Positions 9,436 through 15,913 of a stretch of DNA of 19,761 bases are shown here, one piece after another. The position numbers were made by a program, and so were the translations under genes. The stretch lies in NCBI GenBank assembly GCA_002497965.1, contig DAFR01000023.1, forward strand, positions 5,879-25,639, written 5' to 3'. Source of the DNA: Methanomicrobiaceae archaeon UBA436 (GTDB lineage: Archaea > Halobacteriota > Methanomicrobia > Methanomicrobiales > Methanoculleaceae). Under the pieces are notes generated by a model. The model had not been told where the DNA came from and ran no database searches. It saw nothing but the letters and a program-made list of their open reading frames with translations. How positions within the stretch are numbered: the stretch's first letter is position 1; each line of letters starts with the position of its first letter.

Positions 9436-10868
9436 AGACTGTCTATCCTCTTCTGGATCGTTGACCGGAGTTCGTTGCGGTCGGATATGCCCGAGATCTT
9501 CTTTGCCAGGGTTGTATCGCCGATGACTAACTCGATCCAGCGCGTGAAATCTCCGCGATCCAGGTGGTGGTTGACGACCTCGTCGGAGGCGAACTCGAGG
9601 ATATTTACGAACTCCTGCAGACTGTGAGCGGCGTAACCGGCTGGCCGGTCTTGCGAGGAGAAGTGGAAAGCCTTCTCCGGCGGGACGCAACGGAGCGAGA
9701 GGACCACCCGGGGTGAGCGGCTGGCGGGAGCTGACCTCTCCTCCAGGTCAGAGAGGACGCGCATGAAGGAGGCGAAATGGTCGTGGACAGCCTGCTGGCT
9801 GGTGGGATGAGACGGTTTTCCGCAGGAGGTCGATCGCATCGCCATCCTGCGCAGGTTTTCGGTGTCAAGGAGGCGGCGCCATACCTGTTTGTCCGCAACA
9901 AGGGCTCCAGCATCCTCGAGCGCATTAAGGGCGGACTGCTGGATGATGGTTCGCTGCTGGTTATCGGCGTCGACCGCCTCCCCGATCTCGGAGTGTGGCG
10001 AGAACCTGGTGACGGCATCTGACGGGTGTATACTATCCACCCCTTTTGCGGCGAGTGCTGCGGGAAGAGCACGCAGGAATTCCAGGATGCCAGTCTCGGC
10101 GCCGATGAAGTCACCGAATACGCGGTAGTCCAGGTAGAGCGTGATGCACTCGCCCGGCGAGACTGAGATCCACTCCGCGTAACGGTCGGCCGTGAGCGGC
10201 CATCTGTCCCAGTCGCGCCACGGAAACCTGATGGCGATATCGTCGGCAAGATTGCAGTGGGTTGTGAGGATGGGGAGACCGTTGTAGGTGTAGACGTGGT
10301 TTGGGTCAGTATCGAGAACGGGGCCGCCGCTATCACCCTCGATGATGGCTGCACGGATTCCGTTATCCTGGAGCACCTCCGCGGTGGCCGGGGTGATGGG
10401 GTAGTCGGTGTGCGCAAACGCCGTTGGGACTGCGGAGAAGTAGTCCTTCATCAGGTCGCGATGCATCAGGATCTCGACCTCGAACTCTCCGGGATCCCTG
10501 AACTGGCCGGCGACGCTGTGGTAATAGGTCTCTCCAAGGAGTTCGACGTTCCGGTGCGTGGCCGCACGGGAGAGGAGATCGAGCATATCGGGATACCAGG
10601 ATTCCAGGAGCTCCACGACGGTGCCGGAGATGCTGAGAGCGCATGCGAACCCCGCCTCAAGGAGGTTGATCAGGATCTCTGTTGCCGGTTGGAATGAGCG
10701 GTCGATGACCACACCCAGGTCTTCCTTCAGATAGGGGTCAAAATAAGCCTTCTTTACGTCTTTTAACCCCTTTGCCATACCCGATCGAAACCCCGGATTT
10801 AGATAACAGGGATAGTGGATATCAAACCCGGGGCAGACTGCTGGTGGAGTTTGCCCCTCGCTTTTCAT
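9417..10868 (-). CDS. GH57 alpha-amylase-like protein with altered catalytic motifs
   Basis: The protein (483 aa from the chosen start) has the overall plan of MJ1611-type GH57 alpha-amylases: GFDIHYPCYL near the N-terminus, LGETYYHSVA (111-120), EILMHRDLM, TAFAHTDYPITPATAEVL (149-166) and LYLDYRVFGDF (244-254). In active members these read HQP, NTE and DYETFGEH. Here HQP is HYP (18-20), the NTE glutamate is aspartate (D155), and the last motif keeps only the aspartate (D247). It may be a non-hydrolytic glucan-binding or regulatory homologue. ATG codons at 10967 and 10895 are in frame, but the TATA box lies between or over them, so ATG 10868 is preferred and the transcript would be nearly leaderless. 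It is the first gene of the glycogen operon. Confidence 0.82.
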   Translation of the reverse strand: MKSEGQTPPAVCPGFDIHYPCYLNPGFRSGMAKGLKDVKKAYFDPYLKEDLGVVIDRSFQPATEILINLLEAGFACALSISGTVVELLESWYPDMLDLLSRAATHRNVELLGETYYHSVAGQFRDPGEFEVEILMHRDLMKDYFSAVPTAFAHTDYPITPATAEVLQDNGIRAAIIEGDSGGPVLDTDPNHVYTYNGLPILTTHCNLADDIAIRFPWRDWDRWPLTADRYAEWISVSPGECITLYLDYRVFGDFIGAETGILEFLRALPAALAAKGVDSIHPSDAVTRFSPHSEIGEAVDADNQQRTIIQQSALNALEDAGALVADKQVWRRLLDTENLRRMAMRSTSCGKPSHPTSQQAVHDHFASFMRVLSDLEERSAPASRSPRVVLSLRCVPPEKAFHFSSQDRPAGYAAHSLQEFVNILEFASDEVVNHHLDRGDFTRWIELVIGDTTLAKKISGISDRNELRSTIQKRIDSLWKRIR

Positions 10869-10893
10869 TGGAGATAGATGGCCCTTTCCGTGC

Positions 10894-10903
10894 ATATAAA
10901 TAT
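10894..10903 (-). promoter_or_regulatory. TATA box of the glycogen operon
   Basis: On the minus strand the sequence ATATTTATAT is a near-consensus archaeal TATA box. With the usual 24-26 bp from its centre, transcription would start near 10870-10874, within a few bases of the ATG at 10868. The transcript is therefore predicted to be leaderless or nearly so, consistent with the absence of a Shine-Dalgarno sequence before that ATG. Confidence 0.72.
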
Positions 10904-10904
10904 C

Positions 10905-10922
10905 GGTGATACGAATATCACC
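10905..10922. promoter_or_regulatory. Perfect 7-4-7 palindrome at the glycogen promoter
   Basis: GGTGATA and TATCACC flank a four-base spacer (CGAA on the plus strand), an 18-bp perfect dyad. It starts two bases upstream of the TATA box as read on the minus strand, overlapping the expected BRE/TFB contact region. The size and placement suit a dimeric helix-turn-helix regulator controlling the glycogen operon. No regulator gene is present in the window. Confidence 0.6.
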
Positions 10923-11184
10923 AATCCTTCCGCCCCCGACCCCTGGAGGCCCGGAGCGTTCACTCATGGTTTTACACCCTCAAATCACCCTCTCCCCCTC
11001 TCTCTGCGTCTCACCTGGAGACATATCCATCCATGGAGAGGTCTATCAAACCCGGGAAGTATTGGTTGATGCACCTGCTCGTCACATCCAGAAACGATCG
11101 AAACAGCCTTCTGTCCCCGCTCCTTTATCCTCTTTCAGGATAGAATCAAATGGAAAAACCGCACAACGCAGAGGGGGGAGCAGT

Positions 11185-12039
11185 GTGAGCCGCGATAGAT
11201 TTCTTGTTAGGAGGATGGGGCGGGAGGAGGTTGAGATTGCCGTTGACTGGGCGGAGCAGGAGGGATGGAATCCTGGAATTCACGATGCAGAGGCCTTCCA
11301 CGCCGCCGATCCGGAGGGGTTCTTCATCGCGGAACTCGATGGTGAACCCATCGGATCGATCTCGGTCGTCAACTACAGCGAGGCGTTTGCCTTCGCCGGC
11401 CTGTATATCGTGAAGCCGGATTACCGGAACCGGGGCTACGGGAGCAGGTTGTTTGCTGCCGGGATGGCTCATGCAGGGAATCGCAACACCGGTGGCGATG
11501 GTGTCGTTGCGATGCAGGAGAAATACCGTGCGCGGTCAGCGTTTATACTTGCATACAGAAACATCAGGTTCAAGGGCACTGGCGGTGGCAGCGAACCCGA
11601 AGGCTCGGTCAGGTGCCGGCTCGGTCAGGTGCCGTTTGACCGGCTTGCCGCGTACGACGCCCGCCACTTTCCTGCGCCGCGCCCCCGCTTCCTTGCGGCC
11701 TGGATCCGGCAGAAAGGAACCTGTGGCCGGGCTGTTCTCGATGACAACGGAATGATCACGGGGTACGGCGTCATCCGAAAATGCCGTAGCGGCTATAAGT
11801 TCGGGCCGCTTTTTGCTGACACGCCCGAAATTGCAGAGGAGATCTTCCTCACCCTCTCTGCGCAGGTGCCGGGCGAGGCGATCTACCTCGATACGCCTGA
11901 ACCAAACGCCGAAGCCGTGGCGCTTGCCCGCAGGCACGGAATGGTCGCCGTCTTTGAGACCGCCCGGATCTACACGAAGGCAATCCCTGACCTGCCACTT
12001 GCCGAGATCTTCGGCGTGACCTCGTTTGAGGTCGGCTGA
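11185..12039 (+). CDS. GNAT N-acetyltransferase with YitH-like C-terminal domain
   Basis: The protein (284 aa) is a two-domain acetyl-CoA-dependent acetyltransferase of unknown substrate. The N-terminal GNAT domain (about 1-135) has LYIVKPDYRNRGYGSRLF, whose RNRGYG (81-86) is the pyrophosphate-binding motif A. The C-terminal half (FDRLAAYDARHFPAPRPRFLAAWI onward) resembles the second GNAT-like domain of YitH-type proteins. The GTG start at 11185 is chosen because GAGGGGGGAG (11171-11180) lies directly upstream and homology begins soon after. The frame is open back to 10906 but that part looks non-coding. An exact 16-bp tandem duplication lies in the linker (11602-11633). The gene ends 73 nt before the decarboxylase start. 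Confidence 0.82.
   Translation: MSRDRFLVRRMGREEVEIAVDWAEQEGWNPGIHDAEAFHAADPEGFFIAELDGEPIGSISVVNYSEAFAFAGLYIVKPDYRNRGYGSRLFAAGMAHAGNRNTGGDGVVAMQEKYRARSAFILAYRNIRFKGTGGGSEPEGSVRCRLGQVPFDRLAAYDARHFPAPRPRFLAAWIRQKGTCGRAVLDDNGMITGYGVIRKCRSGYKFGPLFADTPEIAEEIFLTLSAQVPGEAIYLDTPEPNAEAVALARRHGMVAVFETARIYTKAIPDLPLAEIFGVTSFEVG
11602..11633 (+). repeat. 16-bp perfect tandem duplication inside the GNAT gene
   Basis: GGCTCGGTCAGGTGCC occurs twice back to back (11602-11617 and 11618-11633). Sixteen is not a multiple of three, so the two copies are read in different frames (GSVRC then RLGQV). Yet the reading frame is intact on both sides. Confidence 0.95.
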
Positions 12040-12070
12040 CGATCCATACCCGCCCCGACCACAACATTCT

Positions 12071-12080
12071 AAACATATCT
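12071..12080 (+). promoter_or_regulatory. Possible TATA box of the arginine decarboxylase gene
   Basis: AAACATATCT in the 73-nt gap before the decarboxylase is the only A/T-rich hexamer-like element there. It would place a transcription start near 12100, about 12 nt before the ATG. The match to consensus is modest, so read-through from the acetyltransferase gene is equally possible. Confidence 0.35.
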
Positions 12081-12112
12081 CTCCCGAGTACCCTCCAGGA
12101 AGTGTTTACTGT

Positions 12113-14401
12113 ATGGACTACCTGGAAGAGTTTCCAGTTCTCTTCATCGATGACGAACTGCACTCGGATACCGCGGAAGGCAGGGCTTCGCGGGAGATAG
12201 TAAAAGAACTGAAAGATGAGGATTTCCCGGTCATCGAAGCGCTTACCGCCCGCGACGGTCTTCATGCATTCCTATCGCACCCCCATGTAAGTTGTATAAT
12301 CATCGACTGGGACCTCACCCCTGAACCTGCCGACGGCATGCTCACCGCTGCAGACCTGACCGCCATCATAAGGGAGCGTAACCCGAAGGTCCCGATATTC
12401 TTGAACACTGAGAAACTGGCGATTTCCGCCATACCGCTCGGCGTCATATCCAGGATCGACGGCTACATCTGGAAACTTGAGGATACACCTGCGTTCATCG
12501 CCGGGCATATCAAGCGTGCGGCAAAGAACTACCTCTCCGACGTCCTCCCGCCGTTCTTCCGGGGATTGATGGACTATGTTGAAGATTACCGCTACTCCTG
12601 GCACACCCCGGGCCACATGGGCGGGGTCGCGTTCCTTAAAAACGCAGCAGGCCGAATCTTCTACAACTTCTTCGGGGAGAACACCCTCCGGGCCGACCTC
12701 TCGGTCTCGGTCCCGGAACTCGGGTCGCTCCTTGAACACTCCGGAGTTGTCGGGGAGGCCGAACGTAAGGCTGCGGAGGTCTTTGGAGCCGACCGGACTT
12801 ACTTTGTCACAGGGGGCACGTCGGCCGCGAACAGGATCGTGTGGCTTGCAACCGTCACACCCGGAGACCTCGTCCTTGTGGACCGGAATTGCCATGCGTC
12901 GGTTATGCACGCGATCATCATGACCGGCGCCATCCCTGTCTACCTAATGCCGGCCCGGAACGACTACGGGATCATCGGTCCCATCAGGAGCGGCGAGATT
13001 CGTCCGGAGATCATCGCTGAGAAGATCAGGAGATGCCCCCTCGTTGAGGATCCCGCATCGCACCCGGTTCGACTGGCCGCGATCACAAACTCCACCTACG
13101 ATGGGATCTGCTACAGCACGGAGCGGATCGAGGAAAGTCTGCGGGAGATGGTCGAGTACATTCACTTTGATGAGGCGTGGTCGGGCTATGCCCGGTTCCA
13201 CCCCCTCTACACCGGCAGATTCGGGATGCGCAGAAGCACAGATCCTGCCGACCCGACGGTCTTTGCCACCCAGTCCACCCACAAGGTTCTGGCCGCCTTC
13301 TCGCAGGGCTCGATGCTCCACGTCCGTCAGGGGCGGGGCGCTGTTGACCACGCCCGGTTCAACGAGGCGTTCATGATGCTCACCTCCACATCGCCCCAGT
13401 ACACGATCATCGCATCCCTGGACGTTGCCACAAAGATGATGGCCGGACACTCGGGGAAGTTCCTGGTCGAGGAGGCGCTCGAGGAAGCCATAGTCTTCCG
13501 AAAGAAGATGGTGGCGGTGGCCGAAGAGATCCGGGCAAGCCCTCTATCCCCTGAGAACTACTGGTGGTTCACCGTCTGGCAGCCTGACTGCATCATGGAC
13601 CAGGAGACGGAGAAAGGAGATCAGGTGCTCCAGGAGGACGCCGGCTGCTGGCTCCTGAACCCCGATGAGGTCTGGCACGGGTTTGACGGGATCGAGGAGG
13701 GTTACGCCATGCTCGACCCTGTCAAGGTGACCATACTCACCCCCGGGATAGGGGCGGACGGAGGGATGGAGGAACGGGGGATCCCGGCTGCAGTCGTCAC
13801 GAAGTACCTCCGGGAGAGCGGGATCGTCGTCGAGAAGACGGGGTATTACTCGTTTCTTGTCCTCTTCACGCTCGGTATAACGAAGGGCAAGTCAGGGACG
13901 CTGCTTGCGGAACTATTCCGGTTCAAAGCGCTTTACGACGGCAACAGCCCGATCGAGGAGGTCTTTCCAGACCTGGTGCGTCAGTATCCCGCCAGGTATG
14001 CGGGGCTCGGGCTTGCGGACCTCTGCCGGGAGATGCACGGGTTCCTCCGGGCGGAGTCAATCCCGGTGGTTGTCCGGGACGTCTATTCGAGGCTTCCGGA
14101 ACCGGTGATGACGCCGGCAGAGGCATACCGCCGCCTTGTGCGGGGCGAGGTGGTGCAGGTGCCCGTGTCCTCGCTTGAAGGGCGAACCGTGGCGGTGATG
14201 GTGGTGCCCTACCCGCCCGGCATCCCGGTCATCATGCCGGGGGAACGGTGCGGCCAGGAGACACGGGCGGTTGTGGATTACCTCGAGATCCTCCAGGAGT
14301 TCGACGCCATGTTTCCAGGGTTTGAGAGCGATGTGCACGGCGTGGACGTCGTTACGAGGGAGGGGCGCCGGGTCTATTACGTCTACTGCGTCAAGGAGTG
14401 A
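12113..14401 (+). CDS. Arginine decarboxylase, PLP fold type I (AdiA-like)
   Basis: The protein (762 aa) probably decarboxylates arginine to agmatine in the cytoplasm. It has the full plan of the bacterial Orn/Lys/Arg decarboxylases: an N-terminal response-regulator-like wing domain (about 1-130, VLFIDDELHSDT, IIIDWDLTPE), then the PLP core with YSWHTPGHMGG (161-171), FVTGGTSAANR (231-241), HFDEAW (351-356) and the PLP lysine K391 in TQSTHK, then a C-terminal domain. HFDEAWSGYARFHPLY matches the arginine-specific AdiA sequence better than the lysine or ornithine enzymes. ATG 12113 is preferred over a frame-compatible ATG at 12026, which would overlap the acetyltransferase gene. Methanogens normally make agmatine with a small pyruvoyl enzyme, so this is likely an acquired or additional enzyme. 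Confidence 0.9.
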   Translation: MDYLEEFPVLFIDDELHSDTAEGRASREIVKELKDEDFPVIEALTARDGLHAFLSHPHVSCIIIDWDLTPEPADGMLTAADLTAIIRERNPKVPIFLNTEKLAISAIPLGVISRIDGYIWKLEDTPAFIAGHIKRAAKNYLSDVLPPFFRGLMDYVEDYRYSWHTPGHMGGVAFLKNAAGRIFYNFFGENTLRADLSVSVPELGSLLEHSGVVGEAERKAAEVFGADRTYFVTGGTSAANRIVWLATVTPGDLVLVDRNCHASVMHAIIMTGAIPVYLMPARNDYGIIGPIRSGEIRPEIIAEKIRRCPLVEDPASHPVRLAAITNSTYDGICYSTERIEESLREMVEYIHFDEAWSGYARFHPLYTGRFGMRRSTDPADPTVFATQSTHKVLAAFSQGSMLHVRQGRGAVDHARFNEAFMMLTSTSPQYTIIASLDVATKMMAGHSGKFLVEEALEEAIVFRKKMVAVAEEIRASPLSPENYWWFTVWQPDCIMDQETEKGDQVLQEDAGCWLLNPDEVWHGFDGIEEGYAMLDPVKVTILTPGIGADGGMEERGIPAAVVTKYLRESGIVVEKTGYYSFLVLFTLGITKGKSGTLLAELFRFKALYDGNSPIEEVFPDLVRQYPARYAGLGLADLCREMHGFLRAESIPVVVRDVYSRLPEPVMTPAEAYRRLVRGEVVQVPVSSLEGRTVAVMVVPYPPGIPVIMPGERCGQETRAVVDYLEILQEFDAMFPGFESDVHGVDVVTREGRRVYYVYCVKE

Positions 14402-14407
14402 CGCCGG

Positions 14408-14662
14408 TCAATCCCGCACGCTGCCGCGGGCGAGCGAGGCGAAGATTCCCGGGGTGCAGAGGGCGGCGAAGGCGAGGAAGATCACGGTCGCGAAGAGGTA
14501 CGATGAGGCCACGAGGCTGAGCGAGACGGCGTCGAGGTCGAACTCTGCTGCTATCGACGGGAGCGCGATGTTCACCGCCGAGCTCATGAACGGGGTGAGG
14601 AACGAGGCGAGGGTGGCGATGATGAGGACGGTCCGGCGCTGGACGGCAACGGGGGCGGGCAT
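14408..14662 (-). pseudogene. Remnant of an MFS (DHA2-type) exporter, middle missing
   Basis: The open frame encodes only about 84 aa from ATG 14662, or 91 from a GTG at 14683, against some 460-480 for a full transporter. The first 55 or so residues are a typical MFS start: RRTVLIIATLASFLTPFMSS, then AVNIALPSIAAEF and a second helix SLSLVASSYLFATVIFL. The text then runs into AFAALCTPGIFASLARG, which resembles the extreme C-terminus of the same family. This suggests one large internal deletion joining the second helix to the last. It converges on the decarboxylase gene with a 6-nt gap. No ribosome site is visible, so it is probably non-functional. Confidence 0.7.
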
Positions 14663-14887
14663 GGGGGTGCTTTGACGCGGCACGTACCGGGGTTGGGGAC
14701 GGCCGGGATGTAAAGGGTAGTGATATCTATCGTGCTCTGCCGGTGTTCACGGGGGTGAGGAGGGCCGGCGGCCGGGCGGAGGTCGATGATGTCATCGATC
14801 TTCACGGTGCTCACGCCCCGGACGTCCCGTCCGTTGCACTCACGAATCGTCGCAAGTCACCCTTTCGGCGTATCGACTCCTTTCCCT

Positions 14888-14920
14888 GCCGGGAAGCCGC
14901 ACAGCAGAGCCCGGCGGCTT
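14888..14920. repeat. Overlapping inverted repeats in the intergenic region
   Basis: Two alternative stems share this segment. One is GCCGGG (14888-14893) with CCCGGC (14910-14915). The other is AAGCCGC (14894-14900) with GCGGCTT (14914-14920). They are mutually exclusive, and the second is followed by TTTTCG on the plus strand. It could be a weak terminator or the remains of a structured RNA; no function is assigned. Confidence 0.45.
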
Positions 14921-14978
14921 TTCGAATTTCTATTCCTAACCCATTGCGTAGCCTCCGCGACGCAGACCGCATGATTTT

Positions 14979-15068
14979 CCTCGCCGCTGGAACAGTCTTC
15001 CTTCTCTGTCCGTGCTCCCCGCAGCCGGATCGATCGTCTCACTTTCACAAACAGCCAACGGACATGTA
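14979..15068 (+). repeat. Diverged direct repeat, upstream copy
   Basis: This 90-nt stretch aligns without gaps to 18002-18091. By hand count 54 of 90 positions are identical, including TTCTCTG, GGATCGA and the end TGTA. It ends about 20 nt upstream of the TATA box of the archaeocin gene. The two copies flank the accessory islet in the same orientation. Confidence 0.55.
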
Positions 15069-15087
15069 GATGATTGTGAGAGAAATG

Positions 15088-15096
15088 CTATATAAG
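15088..15096 (+). promoter_or_regulatory. Promoter (BRE/TATA) of the archaeocin locus
   Basis: GAGAGAAATG followed by CTATATAAG is an excellent archaeal BRE plus TATA box. The predicted transcription start is near 15114-15118. That position coincides with an ATG (15114), and lies about 160 nt upstream of the signal-peptide gene, leaving a long leader. Confidence 0.75.
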
Positions 15097-15113
15097 CCCG
15101 GGTCTATCCTCTT

Positions 15114-15278
15114 ATGCGGAAGCTCAAAACAGCGTTCACAAAACCGCGGAGGCTCACCCCATCCGTCCAAGACCGGATGAGCCCCCCATGCCCGAAGGCG
15201 AAAGAGTTGTTCGCATTCCATGTATTTGGGTGTACCTCTTTTTGCCTCCGGAGAGGTTATCTGAGGAAAAACAAATGA
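15114..15278 (+). CDS. Possible leader ORF, 54 aa, unknown
   Basis: A 54-codon frame starts with an ATG at the predicted transcription start (22 bases beyond the TATA centre), so it would be translated leaderless. It ends ATGA, overlapping the start codon of the archaeocin precursor. The product would be basic and include three cysteines; no family is recognised. A hairpin lies within it (GGCTC 15151-15155, ATCCG 15161-15165, pairing with CGGAT 15174-15178 and GAGCC 15179-15183, with a five-base bulge). It may be a translated regulatory leader or simply a chance frame in the 5' UTR. Confidence 0.28.
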   Translation: MRKLKTAFTKPRRLTPSVQDRMSPPCPKAKELFAFHVFGCTSFCLRRGYLRKNK

Positions 15279-15424
15279 ATGGAAACATTGGAATGCTGGC
15301 ACTCTCCGCGCTCCTCGCCGTGCTGCTGGTGAGCGTGGGCGTTGTGCCGGCGATGGCGTGCGAACCTGGAACGGTTTGTGGAAGTGAAGAAACTGCTAGT
15401 ATAGTGAAATTACAACTGAGCTGA
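15275..15424 (+). pseudogene. Archaeocin precursor, signal-peptide part (5' side of a frameshift)
   Basis: The ATG at 15275 has TGAGGA eight bases upstream. The product starts MNGNIGMLALSALLAVLLVS and continues GVVPAMA before CEPGTVC, a classical Sec signal peptide with likely cleavage after AMA. It stops after 49 aa at TGA 15422. Just before this, around 15400, the next frame (minus one) opens at 15400 and continues without a stop into the halocin-like domain. Its first residues (SEITTELIGIEREELLGMALANEE) are conserved-looking propeptide sequence. The simplest reading is one gene of about 207 codons, 15275-15897, broken by a single frameshift near 15398-15403. A sequencing error is possible. 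Confidence 0.65.
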
Positions 15425-15453
15425 TTGGAATAGAAAGGGAAGAACTCCTTGGA

Positions 15454-15897
15454 ATGGCTCTTGCAAATGAGGAATTCACACAACAACACGAGGAATTGCT
15501 GAATAATGGATTTATGCTAGGAGAAAGCAGGACATATAGCACTCTTATCACCTCAGAAGATGGTTCCTCAGTGGAGTTCATAGTAGTGGCGAACCAGTAC
15601 GAATCGCAACAGGATGAGGTTCAATGCCTTGGATATTTCAAAAATCCTGAAACAGGCGCGACTATTGTTATACAAGGTGGTATTATGTCTTGTATTGAGT
15701 GTGCCGCGGGGATCGTAGGAGGTGGATTGGCGTGTACTTTAGTCTGTATCGGTACAGCTGGGACAATTGTTCTTACGCCAGCTTGTGCTGCTTGCATCTT
15801 GTTAATGAGTGGGGCAGCGTTTTGCCCGTGCAACGATTGTGCCTGCCAGGCAGGATTTGAAGATAACTGTGCCGCATACGAGGAACTATGTTCTTAG
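15454..15897 (+). CDS. Halocin C8-like archaeocin precursor, C-terminal part (frameshifted gene)
   Basis: From its first ATG this frame encodes 147 aa, though codons back to 15400 also look coding. Residues 1-75 resemble the propeptide of halocin C8-type precursors (a helical ELIGIEREELLGMALANEE then HEELLNNGF, then short strands). Residues 80-146 hold 12 cysteines spaced C-x2-C-x10-C-x3-C and onward, with glycine/alanine-rich hydrophobic stretches between them. HalC8, a haloarchaeal peptide antibiotic released from the C-terminus of a larger precursor whose N-terminal part gives immunity, shows the same C-x2-C, C-x3-C arrangement (from memory). No ribosome site precedes ATG 15454, so expression alone is doubtful; the signal peptide is in the other frame upstream. 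AT-richer composition than the flanks suggests acquisition. Confidence 0.68.
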   Translation: MALANEEFTQQHEELLNNGFMLGESRTYSTLITSEDGSSVEFIVVANQYESQQDEVQCLGYFKNPETGATIVIQGGIMSCIECAAGIVGGGLACTLVCIGTAGTIVLTPACAACILLMSGAAFCPCNDCACQAGFEDNCAAYEELCS

Positions 15898-15913
15898 ACT
15901 GGTGGGAAAAGAC

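Larger units (their letters stand above)
10869..11184. promoter_or_regulatory. Divergent intergenic region, glycogen operon / GNAT gene
   Basis: This 316-nt gap separates the minus-strand glycogen operon from the plus-strand acetyltransferase gene. It holds the operon's TATA box and the adjacent palindrome, listed separately. For the plus-strand gene no convincing TATA box is visible. A 12-codon reading frame (11150-11188) ends across the GTG start of the acetyltransferase gene. The rest is pyrimidine-rich with no recognised feature. Confidence 0.6.
14684..15274. other. Intergenic region: MFS remnant to archaeocin gene
   Basis: No convincing protein homology is seen on either strand. The stretch holds overlapping GC-rich inverted repeats (14888-14920), a segment (14979-15068) that recurs in diverged form at 18002-18091, a strong plus-strand TATA box (15088-15096), and a transcribed leader with a hairpin and a possible 54-codon reading frame. 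Each is listed separately. The MFS remnant probably had its promoter in the first 100 bases. Confidence 0.6.

Noticed and set aside
8437..9690. Longer start for the GT4 synthase at 9690
   Set aside because: The additional 85 residues are an out-of-frame shadow of the GH57 gene; homology and a ribosome site begin at 9435.
10906..11184. N-terminal extension of the GNAT protein from ATG 10906 (93 extra residues)
   Set aside because: It reads low-complexity and non-conserved, overlaps the palindrome of the divergent promoter, and a good ribosome site precedes GTG 11185.
11150..11188. 12-codon upstream ORF ending across the GNAT GTG start
   Set aside because: The overlap is suggestive of coupling, but so short a frame is expected by chance and it has no ribosome site of its own.
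14940..14964. Short hairpin TGCGT (14945-14949) with ACGCA (14960-14964)
   Set aside because: Five-base arms with a ten-base loop are common by chance in GC-rich sequence.
14743..15069. 108-codon plus-strand frame in the intergenic region
   Set aside because: Composition is random-like, no motif is seen, and it runs through the inverted repeats and the diverged repeat.
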